Below are positions 44,609 through 57,344 of a stretch of 64,000 nt of DNA, piece by piece. Origin of the DNA: Gracilaria domingensis (Eukaryota; Rhodophyta; Florideophyceae; Gracilariales; Gracilariaceae); assembly GCA_022539475.1 (NCBI GenBank), contig VCMS01000208.1, positions 35,254 through 99,253 on the forward strand, read 5' to 3'. The notes below the pieces were generated by a model. The model was not told where the DNA came from. It did no database searches and saw only the letters and a list, made by a program, of their open reading frames with translations. Position numbers and translations under genes: made by a program. Position 1 is the first letter of the stretch. Each line of letters starts with the position of its first letter.

Positions 44609-45376
44609 CATTTACATGTATACGCAAGCAGAAAGTATCCATAAGTTAGTCAATGATCCGTTAGATACATTTGAAATGCGATGGAACGTACCATTGATAA
44701 AACGAAACAGAAACGTTGCGCTAGAAAAGTCGAGGGACCTGGTAACTCGCATACGGAAGAAGAAGCAGGAAAGGGATCGGTTAGATTACCAGCCGACCAT
44801 ATCATCGTAAACCGCGAAAGGTGTCGAAGCGAGAACTCACAAGCAAGGACACCGAGAATGCCCATGCAGCAAACATACCGCAAGACGCGATAAACGAGAA
44901 TCTAGCCTATATCCCAAACAAGTACCAGAATCGCCTATCCCGAACAGTCAGACAGTAAAACGACCAATTTCATTTTGTCTCTCAAGATCGATGATGGATC
45001 TGGAGAGATGAAATAAAATTGGTCGTTTACCTGTATACGCAAGCAGAAAGTATCCATAAGTTAGTCAATGCTCCGTTGGAAACATTTGAATTGCGATGGA
45101 ACGTACCATTGATAAAGCAAAACAGAAACGTTGCGCTAGAAAAGTCGAGGGACCTAGTAACTCGCAAAAGGAAGAAGAAGAAGGAAAGTGATCGGTTAGA
45201 TTACCAGCAATCCATTCATCGTAAAACGCGAAAGGTCTCGAAGCAAGAACTCACAAGCAACGACACCGAGAATGCCCATGCAGCAAACATACCGCAAGAT
45301 GCGATAAACGAGACAGAAACCTATGTCTCAACCAAGTACCAGAATCGCCTATCCCGAACAGGCAGAGCTAGAGCCT
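44609..45376 (+). repeat. Tandem units of the leader, copy 2, with an extra hairpin
   Basis: Two units begin at 44609 and 45027 (418 bp apart, against 375 bp in copy 1). The extra length holds AAACGACCAATTT (44958-44970), which folds back on AAATTGGTCGTTT (45016-45028). In copy 1 only the right arm exists. Confidence 0.7.
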
Positions 45377-45639
45377 ATGGCGCAACGAAATGAACTATTG
45401 GTCGCGTACTTACAGTCGTCGGTTTGGGTTACCGGGTTCCCGTTTTCACCCTTCAACTCGTTCTATATCTTGAACAAATAGAAGAAGTTGAGGGTGATTA
45501 GCTTATTTCCAGCCGTTTCCATGTCGCAGAGCGCGAAGAAACGCGGTGAGGATTGGTTAGTTTAGAGCAAAGATACGTGGAAGGATATGGGAGAACGTAC
45601 GAAAAGACTGCACGGAATACATCCCTGAGATACGGATGA

Positions 45640-45714
45640 CTCCGTCCTACTTTCTTCCGCCCTCTACTTTATGGAGCCTCCATAAAGTGGAGGGCGGGAA
45701 AAAGTACGACGGAG
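45640..45714. repeat. Long hairpin upstream of transposase, copy 2
   Basis: Counterpart of 8711-8785. The arms CTTTATGGAGCC/CTCCATAAAG near the loop pair here although the bases differ from copy 1. Confidence 0.65.
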
Positions 45715-45987
45715 CGGAGTATAACGCGATGATATCGATGGCATGGCTCACGACGGTAACGGAAGTTCGGACGTCGGAGGCGCGGCGGCGGCGGCGAAGG
45801 GAAGAGATTTATTTTTCTGTGCGAGATTGGACAAGTGTACAGCGTACAACGTTGGGAAACCACAGGTTTATAACTAGTGGTAGATAATACGAGAAGTACA
45901 CCCTTGTGTTGAGGTCGACGTGTACCTACGTTCCTTTTTGAACGAAAGCACGTGATTTAAACTCAAAATATATTCTCCGTTCTCAGC

Positions 45988-48220
45988 ATGACGTCGATCT
46001 TGACTGTCGCTCGACCTCCTTCTCCCTTCGGACGCCCTTCCCTTGCAGTCTTTGTCGTCGTTTCTCGTTCAGTTCTTCTTCCCATGGTCTACTACTGTAC
46101 ACATAAGAAGCGTGGGTGCCCCTTCGTTACTCGCCGAGGAGTCTTATCCCTTCAACAGCATGTCAACCATTGCCCGTTTCGTCTGAAAGCAGCGCTGGAA
46201 GACGACAATAGCCGGCCCATTCGGAGAAGCAAGCGTCTCAAGCTTTCCGCGCCCGCGCCCGCATCTTCCGGAACGGTCACTGCCCCTTGTCGCCTTCCCG
46301 AGCCTCCAGTGTCCGAGGACATCGTCGACCCCACTCCGTGCGCCCCTCCCATTCCGGACACTTCGCATTGTGTTTCTCCTTCCCCGGCTCCCGCGTCATT
46401 AGAGCGAGAACACGGAAGCAGTTCCCACCCAGTGCCTTCTGAGGAGGCCCTCGGTGATTTGCATATGGATTATCTCACAGTTTGTCTGGCTTCAGTAGCT
46501 TCCAACCTTGGTCATCGTGAGGCGGACGAGCTAATTGGGCTACTTCGGGACCCGCGATTCTCGCAAAAGCGATTCAACGAGACCATAACAAGTTCCAAGC
46601 GCTGTACAGAACTGAAGAACGCCATTTTCGAACGATACGCCTCAAAGGACGGTTTCAATCGCAGAACTGTCTCGCCAGAAGGATGTAAGTTCAGCGCCAC
46701 CCTCTACACGAGAGACCCCGTTCAGACACTTGTGAAACAGCTCCAGTTGGCTAACAACGAAAACACATTCTTCCACCCTATACCTCAGAACCACTCCACG
46801 AAAATATCTCACCCCATGTCCGGCTCTCTCGCAAGAGACGCCACCTCAAAACTTAAGGAAATGGTCATGGGCTCTTTGGATAGTAGAATAGTGTGGTACT
46901 CCCAAGAAATAAGTTACAGTGAATCTTTCGTAGGTCTTCTGCAGGTATACACCGATAAGTCTTCAACAACTCTAAAGCAAACATCGCTTACCCCCTATCC
47001 TCTTCACCTCATATTTCTCAACTTCTCCGACGAGCTTCGCCGTAAGTGTATCCGTGATGACCTCACAGTAGTGGCATACTTCCCTACCACACTGATCGAG
47101 GTTTCCGCATCTGAAGCAGACGCAATGCCATTCGTTTCTAGCAAGTCTCTACGCGAGTCCAGGATGCAAATCCTTCAAGAATCTCTTCGTCAAGTCCTAG
47201 AGCCCATTCTAAATCTCACGCAGAAAGGTTTTCAGTTCATCGGCGAAGACAAACTAAATCGAGTGTGCCATCCTCTGCTTGCAAGTTATTGTGCGGATAT
47301 TCCTGAGGCTAAGGACATTTTGTCCATTCTTCATGGGACCAAAACGCAAAGCCCTTGTCATAGATGCAAACCCCCTCCCTCATCTTTATGCAGTAATGTT
47401 CTTACGTCATTCACTGGACCCTCTCAAAACCACACTAAAAGAGTCAGAAAGACATACTCAGTCATTCTCGAATATGCAAAGAAAGGCGAGGGAGAAAGAA
47501 GTTTACGTCGTGCAAGGGAGAGGAGATCTAAGTCGCATACTCTCATGCGTTCTAATTCCATATCTCTTATTCTGTCGTCCATCAAAACCTCCTTGACCGT
47601 AAGATTCATCCAGGGGTTATTTACATGCAGTCTGTTCGGAACAAGGAGAGCTTTCTTTGAACAGTTACGCAACCGGCATCTCGGCATATTGAAATCGATT
47701 AATACTCCAGAAATCGAGAGAGTGTAGTCAGAGACCCTAAGCACTGCAATAGAATCATCCGCGTCACGTTCATTTCGAACGATACGTACTCAAATCCGGA
47801 ACTTTACAAACGCAAATCTATCTCCCATGCCATGCAACGTTTCTGCCAGAAGTTTGCATATAGATTTGTCCACGCCGAAGAAAGGCAGGTTACTGAATGA
47901 AACCTTCACCAAGGCTGAGCTCCTTCGAATGACGGAGGCCAAAGCATACAAAGACATTGACATGTTTTTCCTTTCATGATGGAATTCTTTGAAATCTGAT
48001 AGGGAGCGCAGGACACGGCCCCAATGAGAACAATTTTCTCTCAGTACTCGGACGTCGCTTGGACTACTTATAGGGGAAATCGTGGCCCATTATGTAGTGA
48101 AAGCTCTATTTCGTCTCTTCGGTGGCAGATTGAAGCCTTTAAATGCTCCTCGACGAAGTGGTTGGCAGCAATTCATAGCATTGGAAGTGGAACTCTGAAG
48201 TTTTATCACGGCTCTTAGCA
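45988..48220 (+). pseudogene. Plavaka-type transposase, copy 2, 3'-degraded
   Basis: ATG at 45988; 579 codons are open to TAG at 47725. Sequence resembling copy 1 continues in frame to about 47975, then after a frameshift to about 48218 (IFSQYSD, SSISSLRWQIEAFK, GTLKFYHGS). The N-terminal zinc finger (YYCTH ... RGCPF ... HVNHC), the VVAYFPT block, HPLLASYCADIPEAKD and the PCHRCK knuckle are present, and the two early stops of copy 1 are Arg and Cys here. The first 1.4 kb is nearly identical to copy 1; after about 47394 identity falls sharply to about three quarters. The C-terminal domain is lost, so it cannot be active. Confidence 0.83.
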
Positions 48221-48949
48221 GAAGAAGAACTAAAACCATTGGCAGCATTTTACAGTATCTCCACAAAACGTCGATTTATGTCTTCTCTTGTAATGTTGGT
48301 GACAGGCCTTGTTAATGGGAGGGGAAGCGATGCGATTTCAATATTGGAACAATTGCCATGTGCTATAAGCCCAAGCACGCCGGGCTGAGGGGTTTTCATG
48401 ACTACCATCTGTTTTGCTTTCAGCTACGACTCTTGTCGCGTTTTCCTTCCATAGAGTTTTATACTGAATGAATGTAGCATATAGGAGCTGTTACAGCCCC
48501 CGTTCTCTAGACCTGTGAGGATCATGTAATAGTTAGCTTGTCAGAACTCCATTTATTTCTTTTTAGTGTTCCGCAGAGAAATCCACTACGACTATAATTC
48601 GGAGATTCTATGGTCGTTGAAGGCCTTCATTGCTTTTTACCACCCGTTCGGAACGAACCAATTAAATTCAGGTAATAACATAAAACGCCAGAGCTGGTGC
48701 GCTCATGCTAGACGATATTACCTCTTCTAAATCATCGGTAGAATATGTTTCTTCACCGGAAACAATGGTGGCGAGTATTTTAGTTAGCTATCTACTGTCG
48801 TCACTCTGTTCACCTGCCGCTCATCCCGGCGAATTACTGCTTTCGTGCGTGCGGCTGTTGAGGCGCTTTTGTAGTTCGTCACCTTCCTGCTTTGAGGAGT
48901 GTAAATAGTGTAGTGTGTTAAAACGTACACAACGTGTAGAAAACACATG
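48221..48949. other. No gene seen
   Basis: Downstream of the degraded transposase. There is no convincing frame. The right end of Plavaka copy 2 should be here, but no inverted match to its left end is visible. Confidence 0.35.
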
Positions 48950-49789
48950 GTCGTGAGTTCCCTTATTAGGTGAGCATTAATTGTATACAAAAAATAGCTG
49001 AGTCTTGTCTGATGAATTTATATTGTGCTTGCAACAAAAGGACTGTGAGTAATGCATCAAACTGTGTTTTTGGAGGTTTTAAAACGCTGAAAAATGGTTT
49101 TAATACGAGTAATGGGTGCGTTCTTGAATCGTGCTCTTTAAGCGCTCATAATAATGGAGATTTACTCTCATTTATGTACAGACGGCGTTGTCTGTACAGC
49201 CCTTTTACCTCCCGCCAATTTACGTGGCCAGCAGCGTCCACGTGTTGGCGGGCGGGTGCACCGTAATGAATGCGGGAAGTCTCGAGGAAGGTGTTTTGGG
49301 AGGTCTCGGCATGGTGCCAAAATGTGGCCAGAATGTGCCCGCGGGCGTGGGGGGGTCAGTTGTGTTAGGGTGGCTACCCTAACACAGCCCGCCCCCCCGC
49401 CCGCGGGCACGTTTCGGCTGGTTTTTTAGAAAATGTGATATTTTATGCCCGCGGGCGGGGGGGGTCGGTCGTGTTAGGGTAGCTACCCTAACACGACCGG
49501 ACCCCCCGCCTGCGGGCACGTTTTGGGCGATTTTTTGAAAAATGTGCGATTTTATGCCCGCGGGCGGGGGGGTCCGGTCGTGTTAGGGTACCTACCCTAA
49601 CACGACCGACCCCCCCCCCGCCCGTGGGCACGTTTTCGGCACATTCTGGTAGCGCCCACAGACCTCCCAAAACACACACCGCACGCAACGCCGTCCAAAA
49701 CGTAACCTGCCCGCGGGCACGGTGGTCAAGTTGTGTTAGGGTAGCGACCCTAACACAACTTGACCTCGCCCGCTGCCAGTACGACAGAA
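48950..49789. repeat. Palindrome cluster 2 (P5-P8) with about 350 bp left flank
   Basis: The flank 48960-49290 matches, in inverted orientation, 63400-63750 and, in part, 28720-28900. The palindromes are P5 49336-49410, P6 49446-49520, P7 49554-49630 and P8 49707-49780, with spacers complementary to those in cluster 1. P8 has GGTCAAGTTGTGTTAGGGT paired perfectly with ACCCTAACACAACTTGACC, differing from the P2 type at several positions on both arms together. Confidence 0.9.
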
Positions 49790-49999
49790 TGACATTATGA
49801 CATGTCTGACGACGCGCGTCTGCAATAACCCGTCGCCAGCGAACCGCCTTCAACGCGTTCGCGTTCCCGCCGCGCCTCCGCCGCCACAAACCCCGTCCGC
49901 GGCCGACTTCCTCGCGCAGCCGCTTTCCGTCCCACTCGTTCCGCACACCAGTTCATAGAGCTCGATTTCACAGCATATGACAGCCTGTTCGAGCGCGCT

Positions 50000-51121
50000 A
50001 TGGAAGCTATTCTAGAATCCACTGTCGAAGGCGAGTTTGATGCTGTCACCACCTGTTACGAAAACGCAGTCCCTTTGGCCGCCCGCATTGCCACCGCGCT
50101 TGGAGTGGAGACAAACTCAATCGAAAGCTGTGAGAAGGCTCGCAATAAGCGTAAGACTCGCCAGACCATGGCTGAGGCTGGTTTGCCTGTGCCGCGCTTT
50201 AGAAGAGTTCTCAAAGTCGATGACATTCCGGCTGCGTGTGATTACGTTGGATTCCTCATCATTCTCAAGCCTGTGTTTGGCGCTGCCTCGATGGGCGTTA
50301 CACGTGCCGAATCTGTTCAGGATGCCATGCAATCATATGAGAAACTGTTTGGTACATTTGATGTCGAGGAGGATACTATCTGGGCTCAGGGAACAGAAAT
50401 GGTAGTTGAGGAATATTATGACGGAGACGAGTTCGATGTGGATATTTTACTTTCTGAAGGCACTGTTGTCTATGCTAAGGTTTTGGATAACTGGGCTTGC
50501 TGGGAGCCATATTTTCAAGAAACAGGCACCAACTGTCCTTCATCCTATCTGGAGACGAAACAGACAGAAATCGTCAAGCTGGCCATTGACAGTACCCTGG
50601 CTTTGGGCTTCCGAAACGGCTGTTTTCACGTAGAATTGCGGTATACCAAACGTGGTCCCCGTCTAATTGAGGTTAATGCTAGAATGGGCGGTGTCTCTGT
50701 TCGCGATGCAAACCTGTTGGCATGGGGGATAGACTTGGTTGAGGAGCACTGCATGACCGCTTTAAAGATTCCTATACGACCGCTTATCCCGAAGGAGCCG
50801 CTCAAGTTTATGGCAGAGTCTGCTATCAATGTTCCATATTCTGGTGTTATAAACGATGACGACTGGCTAGCATTTGCTAGGCAAAGCAAGTTGGTGCTGA
50901 AGATTGCTTATCTGAAGCATAAAGGAGATAAGGTTTGTGGGCCGGAAGACGGTATTCCCCACTTTATGGCGGAAATTATCGTTGTCAGCGAACACAGCAC
51001 GGAGGAGGCAGTCATGGAAATCAAGAAGATTATGGACAGTTGCAAAGTTCCGATTACCCCGTCAATCCAAGGTAGCGAGCGACCATTTTTCTTCCCGAGC
51101 TCCAGTCATCCTTTTTGCTAG
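50000..51121 (+). CDS. ATP-grasp ligase, carnosine-synthase-like; 5' end uncertain
   Basis: ATP-grasp enzymes join a carboxylate to an amine or thiol through an acyl-phosphate. The protein has the expected order: a pre-ATP-grasp helix region; the ATP-loop block LKPVFGAASMGVTRAES (about 50270-50310); the VVEEYYDGDEFDVDILL strand pair (about 50400-50455); the metal-binding motif RLIEVNARMGG (about 50669); and a C-terminal lid with PLKFMAESAI. The general fold and the EVNARMGG form resemble the C-terminal catalytic half of carnosine synthase and related peptide ligases; the substrate cannot be told. At 373 codons it is shorter than vertebrate CARNS1. Before the ATG the frame stays coding-like (FIELDFTAYDSLFERA) without a start and reaches a stop near 49827, close to the palindromic repeat. 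The true start is therefore upstream across an intron, or was removed by the repeat. No internal stop. Confidence 0.8.
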   Translation: MEAILESTVEGEFDAVTTCYENAVPLAARIATALGVETNSIESCEKARNKRKTRQTMAEAGLPVPRFRRVLKVDDIPAACDYVGFLIILKPVFGAASMGVTRAESVQDAMQSYEKLFGTFDVEEDTIWAQGTEMVVEEYYDGDEFDVDILLSEGTVVYAKVLDNWACWEPYFQETGTNCPSSYLETKQTEIVKLAIDSTLALGFRNGCFHVELRYTKRGPRLIEVNARMGGVSVRDANLLAWGIDLVEEHCMTALKIPIRPLIPKEPLKFMAESAINVPYSGVINDDDWLAFARQSKLVLKIAYLKHKGDKVCGPEDGIPHFMAEIIVVSEHSTEEAVMEIKKIMDSCKVPITPSIQGSERPFFFPSSSHPFC

Positions 51122-51556
51122 CTGCCAACTATCCATTGAAGTTTTGACCAATTAGAGTGAAACCCCAACAGGACATGAGTCGCATGACATTAGCTTAGCA
51201 TCTTGTAAGCGAATAAGGGATTCTGACTACCTGCAATGTTTCCAATAAACATACTACGGTGCAAAACTCTTGCTCCCCACAATTTCTGGCCTCGGAGATT
51301 CTTTTTTCCTTTTAAGGCGTTCATCCTTTGTTGATAGTGTGTCAGGCTGCCAAAAGCATTGAGTCAATGAGGGTGCCTCCGGTGCGTAAGAAATGATCGA
51401 ACTAGTGGTGAAGACAATCGTCATGACCGTTGGTCGTGTTGAAAAAATGCAAGTTTAGACATAGTGTTTGCTTTATGTTTTTTGATATTGGTTAGATAAG
51501 TTTAGGCATGTTTTGAATGTTACGGCTACACTAATTGAGACCGCAAGCTAAGTTGT
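51122..51556. other. Intergenic, convergent gene ends
   Basis: It lies between the ends of the ATP-grasp gene (+) and the vWA gene (-). AT-rich, with no gene seen. Confidence 0.4.
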
Positions 51557-54500
51557 TTAGTCAATATTATCGCTATCAGTGAACCAAGGAGGAAGATCGC
51601 TAGCCCTCCTGGATATTCCTTTCCGAATGTTTTTGTCGGCGGCATTGTTCTTCAAACGAAGAGCATTATACACCTGCTTCCTCTTTTTCTTGGCTTTTTC
51701 CCTGGACTTCTTCATTCGTTTCCTAATTACCGGTGCGCTTCGCAATACTTGACCGTCAAACCGATAATCCGACCTTACAATCATTTCAACAAGTTTCGGC
51801 ACTAAAGTAACGACATCAGCAACCGAAGAAGCGCTCAAAGACGACTCCCAGTCCCTAGCTTCGCAAGCTCAGGGTCCTGGCCCTCTCCAATACCAATTGT
51901 AACAACACGTATTCCTAGCTTCTCCATTTCCATTTTCTCTTTGAAAGCAGACTTCAATCCTTGACCACCTGCACCACCTTTGGTCAATTCTCCCGCATTT
52001 ATCAAGACGACACGCCGGAGTCTTCGAGCGTTCAACAGTTGTGTCTGAATGTGCTTGTTCGCGGCCGGTGGTATTATTTCATACCTGGACCATTTCAAGG
52101 CCAGATGGGCTTCCCTACACATCCCATTCATTGCTGGTGGTACTTCTGTTGCTTGCACAGTTGGTGGCTCTTCGATGTCACCCTCACTTATTGTATGAAT
52201 ATCGTTGTTCTTTTCAGGATCATTAACCAAGCTGTCCACCTTTCTCAACGCATTTCCCCACATTTTATCTCCGACTTCGTATATATACATGTCGTTAGTG
52301 TCCCAGTTATTTGCATCGCCTTGGAATGAACTCAGAATTCGTCTCCTAACGGCATCGAGATCCCTGTCGAGCTCAGAAACAACCACGGAGTCATACGCAT
52401 ACTCCAAAAATCCAACCCGAGATCCGTCGTGAACTTGCTTTTGTACATTGTCAATCACACCTCCAGGAGTAGAAAGGATCTCCTTCAGTCTACGATAATC
52501 TCTCCACGAGAGGGCACCTGATGAGTCGAAAACGAACAAAAGATCCAGTCTCGGCTTCTCCGCCACGGCAGCTCCCCTTTTCCCTTGCTGTGGGAGTTCA
52601 GCCCCTAGTTCCGAGTTTGATCGCTCTTGGGATGAAGATGATGCTCCTAGAGACGGGAAGGAAGGGGGGTCAGAAGAGTGGGCTGACGTTGAGGAAGTAG
52701 CGTCTGATCCCGTAGAATCAGGATACAACTGACTCAACGCCAAACACATCCCAGGGACAGCTAGCCTGGTTATCACTTGAGGAGGACGCACACGTGCCGC
52801 ACCAGGCCTCATAAGGCCAGCAAACTGTCCCCCTACCGCGGCAGCAGCTTCCTGCCCCATTTCCACTACTGAGTCCGACAGTTCGGATGCACTTCGCCAC
52901 ACTTGGGCCCATGGTGAGTCGTCATCGTCATCATCATCTGACTCAAAGCTTATCCTGCTCGACATCAGAATACCTTCATGGTTCGAACTCTCTGAAGGCG
53001 ATGAGACCGGGGCTTTTCTAAAGTCCGGAAATACTGCACAAGATCTGTAAACCACGACGCCAACAACTAGAACGACAACAAGAGAACCTACTGCTATGCC
53101 GCTCATACCACCAATGCCTCCAGGAAAAGATCCTCCACCTCTGGAGCTATCCCGACCTGAGTCGGCGTTACCACTGTCACTCCCTATAACGGGAGATATG
53201 AAACGTGGAGAACTACCATCATCGTTGCCTGATTCGCCAGCGGGATCAACCCCAAGTGCAGTTCCATTAGGCGAAGGACTCACTGATGGTACCCATGGTT
53301 CAAGGCTCACCAGAGACGTAGTCGTGACTCTTCTTCGACAGGTGGGCTTTGTCGCACTATCGGGATGGAAATACACTTGGACTCAAAACAACTGTCGAAA
53401 GAGGTTTCGTCACACTTGTCGCAGGATTGGACCCCGAAAGTTGTCTGAATCAACACCTTCACTAGGTGACAATAGAACTGCTCAACCCCGTCCAAACTTG
53501 GACTAGGGGAAAAAGATTCCCTCACAGCACTTGCACTCGGCGAAGCAAAGTTATCCACCTCCGAAGCGGTGAAAGACGGAGAGGTCGGGGCAAAGAGGGT
53601 CCTGATGCACTGACTGACATCAAGTTTGGACTTGGTGACATATCTGGGCCTGCTACTGCACTATTGCTTGTTCCAGAGTGAGACTAGGAACCACTCCAGA
53701 TGCACTTGACAGAGCTAAGCTCGGGGACAAACTTATTGCTCCGTTATGCTTCCAAACGAAGGTGATCCACTACTAAACTTGTCGATTCGGGACAAACTGG
53801 GAGAAAACGGGACCCCTGAAACAATTCCAGGAGATGAAGATGGCACAGCACATCATCCGAAAACGAACTGCTCGGCGACACAAGTGAACCTGAAAGAGTA
53901 GGGACATCCAAACTCACTGAAGCCACAGGACTCAGGCCGACACTGCCAATGGGTTCCATAGTTGGGCTCGCTACCACTTCTTTCCCGCTTGCAGCGGAGA
54001 CACTTGGCAAGACACTTAGTTCGCCGTAACGATTCCATGCGAAGGAGATATGCTACCCAAACTGCCAGAAAACGACGAGCTTGAGAAAGGAACCAGAGAC
54101 TGCAGCAAACCAAGAGCGACGCTCTCACTGACTGAAATCCCCGGGCTCGACCCTGAAACATACTCGGTTCACTGTTGGGCTTACAAACGAGGTACTTGGC
54201 GAAACGAATGATCCGGGTACAATCCCCAAATGACACTGAAGCAGAAGCAATCCGTTCAATACTGAAGAACTCGGTAATACGAGAGATCCTGACGCACCGG
54301 GGTGATGTTAGTGAATCACTCGGACTCACAAACATTCCCGGGCTTGTCAGTGAGCTTGTACTTGGTTCCACAGAAAGACTGGGAACTACTCCAGAAGGAC
54401 TGGACTGAGAAAAGCTTGGAGAAAAGCTCAAGCTTCCTAAAGTGCTTCCAGACGTGGGTAGACCAATACTGAAACTTGTCGACACAGATACACCCGGGGA

Positions 54501-54760
54501 GACAAGCGATCCTGATACAATTCCAGGCGACGCAGATGGAGACAGAGGATCACCCGAATGCGAGGAGCTCGGCCGCAAAAAGGACCCGGACATACCGGCA
54601 GACAGACTTGCTCCGCTCACACTTGCAGATATTACAGCACCCCACACGGGAGTAATACTGGGTCTACACTTGGTGTAGCAGAGCAAGTGAACTAGCTGAC
54701 TATCGACATATCCGGATAACCGAACCGTTATCCGACAGATGCCTAGAACTCTAATCCCAA
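51557..54760 (-). pseudogene. vWA-domain protein with Ser/Pro repeats and a membrane helix, frameshifted
   Basis: Read from right to left. 54700-53560 is Ser/Pro/Thr-rich in changing frames, with internal repeats about 700 bp apart (the CTTGTCGA...ACAATTCCAGG type occurs at about 53775 and 54475), like a cell-surface stalk. A Cys-containing piece (53307-53558) overlaps the main frame 53376-51835, which has no ATG at its head. That frame has a membrane helix (AVGSLVVVLVVGVVVY, residues ~95-110), an acidic Ser-rich segment and a vWA domain (LDLLFVFDSSGALSW, VGFLEYA, RRVVLINAGEL, GIRVVTIGIG). The MIDAS motif is DSSGA, so the third Ser of DxSxS is Ala and metal binding may be weak. A last frameshift at about 51838 leads to a Lys-rich tail (KKSREKAKKKRK). 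vWA domains bind protein ligands. Probably a decaying host adhesion- or receptor-like gene. Confidence 0.62.
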
Positions 54761-54764
54761 CCAA

Positions 54765-57344
54765 AAACTACACCTTGGCACAGAAAGAACTGAGACGGCA
54801 CGCAGACAACAACCCTCACCTAACGGACTAACTCCTTGTATCCATACTAATGTTCTCCAGTTAGGCTTGCTGTGACCGTGCTGACGAAGCTAACTCGAAA
54901 GACATCAAACGCCATAGACCTTCGGCCCGAATATTCGTAGATGCGAGAACCAAAACCTAGTCACGAGAACTATAAATACTCGTTGCACAACTGATGATCC
55001 AGATATCTGCAACAAAGACACGCTTCCAAATGATGTAATGATATACCTATAACCCATTCGTAGCAAATATACGAACTCTCTGCACCAACTAGCAACCGTC
55101 CCCAAGATTCCGAATCGATGTTACAGACCACATACTAGAGAGCCTGCATACAACTGGAATGCAGATGGTACAAACATAAGGCCCCAAACGCCTCCATTCT
55201 GCTAATAGGCAAACCATGCGGGAATCACCACATCGGAAATTAGTCTGCGGCGACGAGCTAAAGAAGAGATCGCTACGGCTGCTATACTGCTCGATCACAA
55301 TCCCCGCGCCAGCACTTCACTCGGAACAAAGTTAAGCCGAAGCTGCAGACACTCATGAGGTAAATAATCCCTGTGGTCATGCACCAAGGCTCGGTTGATG
55401 TGAAGACCCAGGGTTTATAAAGAAGTTAGAAAGCCGGAGTAAGCTCGGAGGCTCACAAAGAACTCTAGAGCCCGAATTCGAGCCGCGAGTCCACTTGGCG
55501 ATCGTATCAGGCCTAACTGCTAGCACCACTGACAGACAGTCACGCCGGCAAAGAACTTCAAGGTACCGAACATCACTGCCCTGGGAGCTGCTTTGTAACT
55601 CGCGTAGTGACGTTATAGCAACCGGCCAGTTATCTGCGATCGCAGCTGTTAATCTCGACAATCGTGTTGCACACATGGACACAGCATACGCCGACAACCT
55701 AACCACCACTAAAATCAAATTCTGTATCCTCCGAATTAAATTAACACACCATGGAGTACCTATTGCCACTTGCTTCAACTCACAACCTTGAACATCGATA
55801 CGTGTGCAATATTCTACCAAATTGGGGTTGTTTGATCGATTGTGCCAGCCCACAGCGCGCGTGTGTCACCACGTTGGCTTCGGTTACCGCCATCTTCGCC
55901 CCTTCTCAGACAAAATGATACACTCCTCGTGCGTTGCATAGTCATTTCGCCTCGCGCTCATTGACAAGTGAAGCACACCCACGTTGCCGGTCGCAATGGG
56001 ACTCCACGCTCATGCGATTCTCTCCTGATTTGAAAAGGACGCCAGTGCTCGAGTATCTTCAACCTATACAGCCGTCTTGGTGATTTTCACCGGTTCAACA
56101 GTAGTATAAACTCATGACACTCTTCCACTTTAACTGCACCGTACAAACATCCGACGCCATTGTGCTCGGCCTGCATTTTTTTTTGGGTGTTGTGGCGGAG
56201 AGCAGCACAGAGTAGCTCTCCCCTACGTCGTACTACTGACGTCCGCGGCAGTGCACGCACATGTAGACTATCTCTTTGCTACACAAAACGAAACCATTTC
56301 TGTTGCTCTTTTGCACGATGCTTCTCACTTTGAGCATTGATCTCTCGATGTAAACGACATCTACTAGCAACACAAAAACCAACCAACTCTACTCAAAAAC
56401 CGATCAAGCAGCACGAAAGAGTTTCATTCAGCTGTAGACAGAGTAATATGTATCGCCTTAAATTATTATAGCAGGATGCCTGGAGCACAGTCGTAAACAT
56501 TCTGCTTGCTATCCTCTACCATTCGTCATTATCACTCATTGTCCACGCATCGACACCCAATCACATCCGCAACCCAGCTCTAACGATCTTCATTGACGCA
56601 GTGTTCCACAACAACGATTAACAACTTATTGCATGCTCTGAGATAACACGACCATTGAAATAGAAGCGGCGCTGCCCTCCACAACTGAAGAGTAATCTAG
56701 AATAATCTTGAAATGACTTAACGCTTTCTCATCTCGATGAATTAGATCGTCAGACAAGATAAAAAAACTTATTTAATGTATTGTAGGAGCAAATTAGTTG
56801 GCGTTTAATAGGAAAAATGGGGGTTTGCAGAAATCGTCGATGGAGACTTCACAAGAGGAGATTGACGAATTAGGATGGACAAAGAAAGTTGCACAGCTCA
56901 GAAGGCGGCAATGCTACACTCTTGTGACGTACCCATTATTTCGTTCAGTCGTATAAAGCCCGGATTTAATGACGTCTAACTGTATTCACTGTAAACACAA
57001 TGATCGTATACGTCATTTGGAGGGACGAGACCTTTGACGCCCATTGAAAAGGCCGTCGGATGTCAAACAACAAGTACTTGCAGATACAAACTGATATATG
57101 CGCGAAGAAAAGGAAATATATGGTAAGCGCTTAGGCGTAGGTAAAATGGAATGGTCGGAGAGTTTAAAAAAAATGCCAAATATTCCTATGCTTTTAAGCG
57201 ACTTAAAGATTAAAACAGTTTCGGAGAAAAAGGCACAAAGATGTATTGTGGATAAAGAATAAAGCAAGGCTGATGCAATGTATGATTGTACTTTTACTAT
57301 TTGATTTAATTTATGATGAATGGCGGGTGTGCTGTGATGATGGC
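54765..57344. other. No recognised gene
   Basis: A 158-codon minus frame at 55377-55853 lacks an ATG and any known motif; I do not call it. After 56300 the sequence becomes AT-rich. No repeat in common with other parts was found. Confidence 0.35.

Larger units (their letters stand above)
43985..48220 (+). mobile_element. Plavaka-type DNA transposon, copy 2
   Basis: It matches copy 1 from its left end (about 6999) through the leader and transposase. It lacks the chromovirus and so preserves the empty site GATTTAAACTCAAAATA at about 45955. Similarity fades after about 48220, so the right end is deleted or unrecognisable. The left end interrupts the Notchless fragment. Confidence 0.72.
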
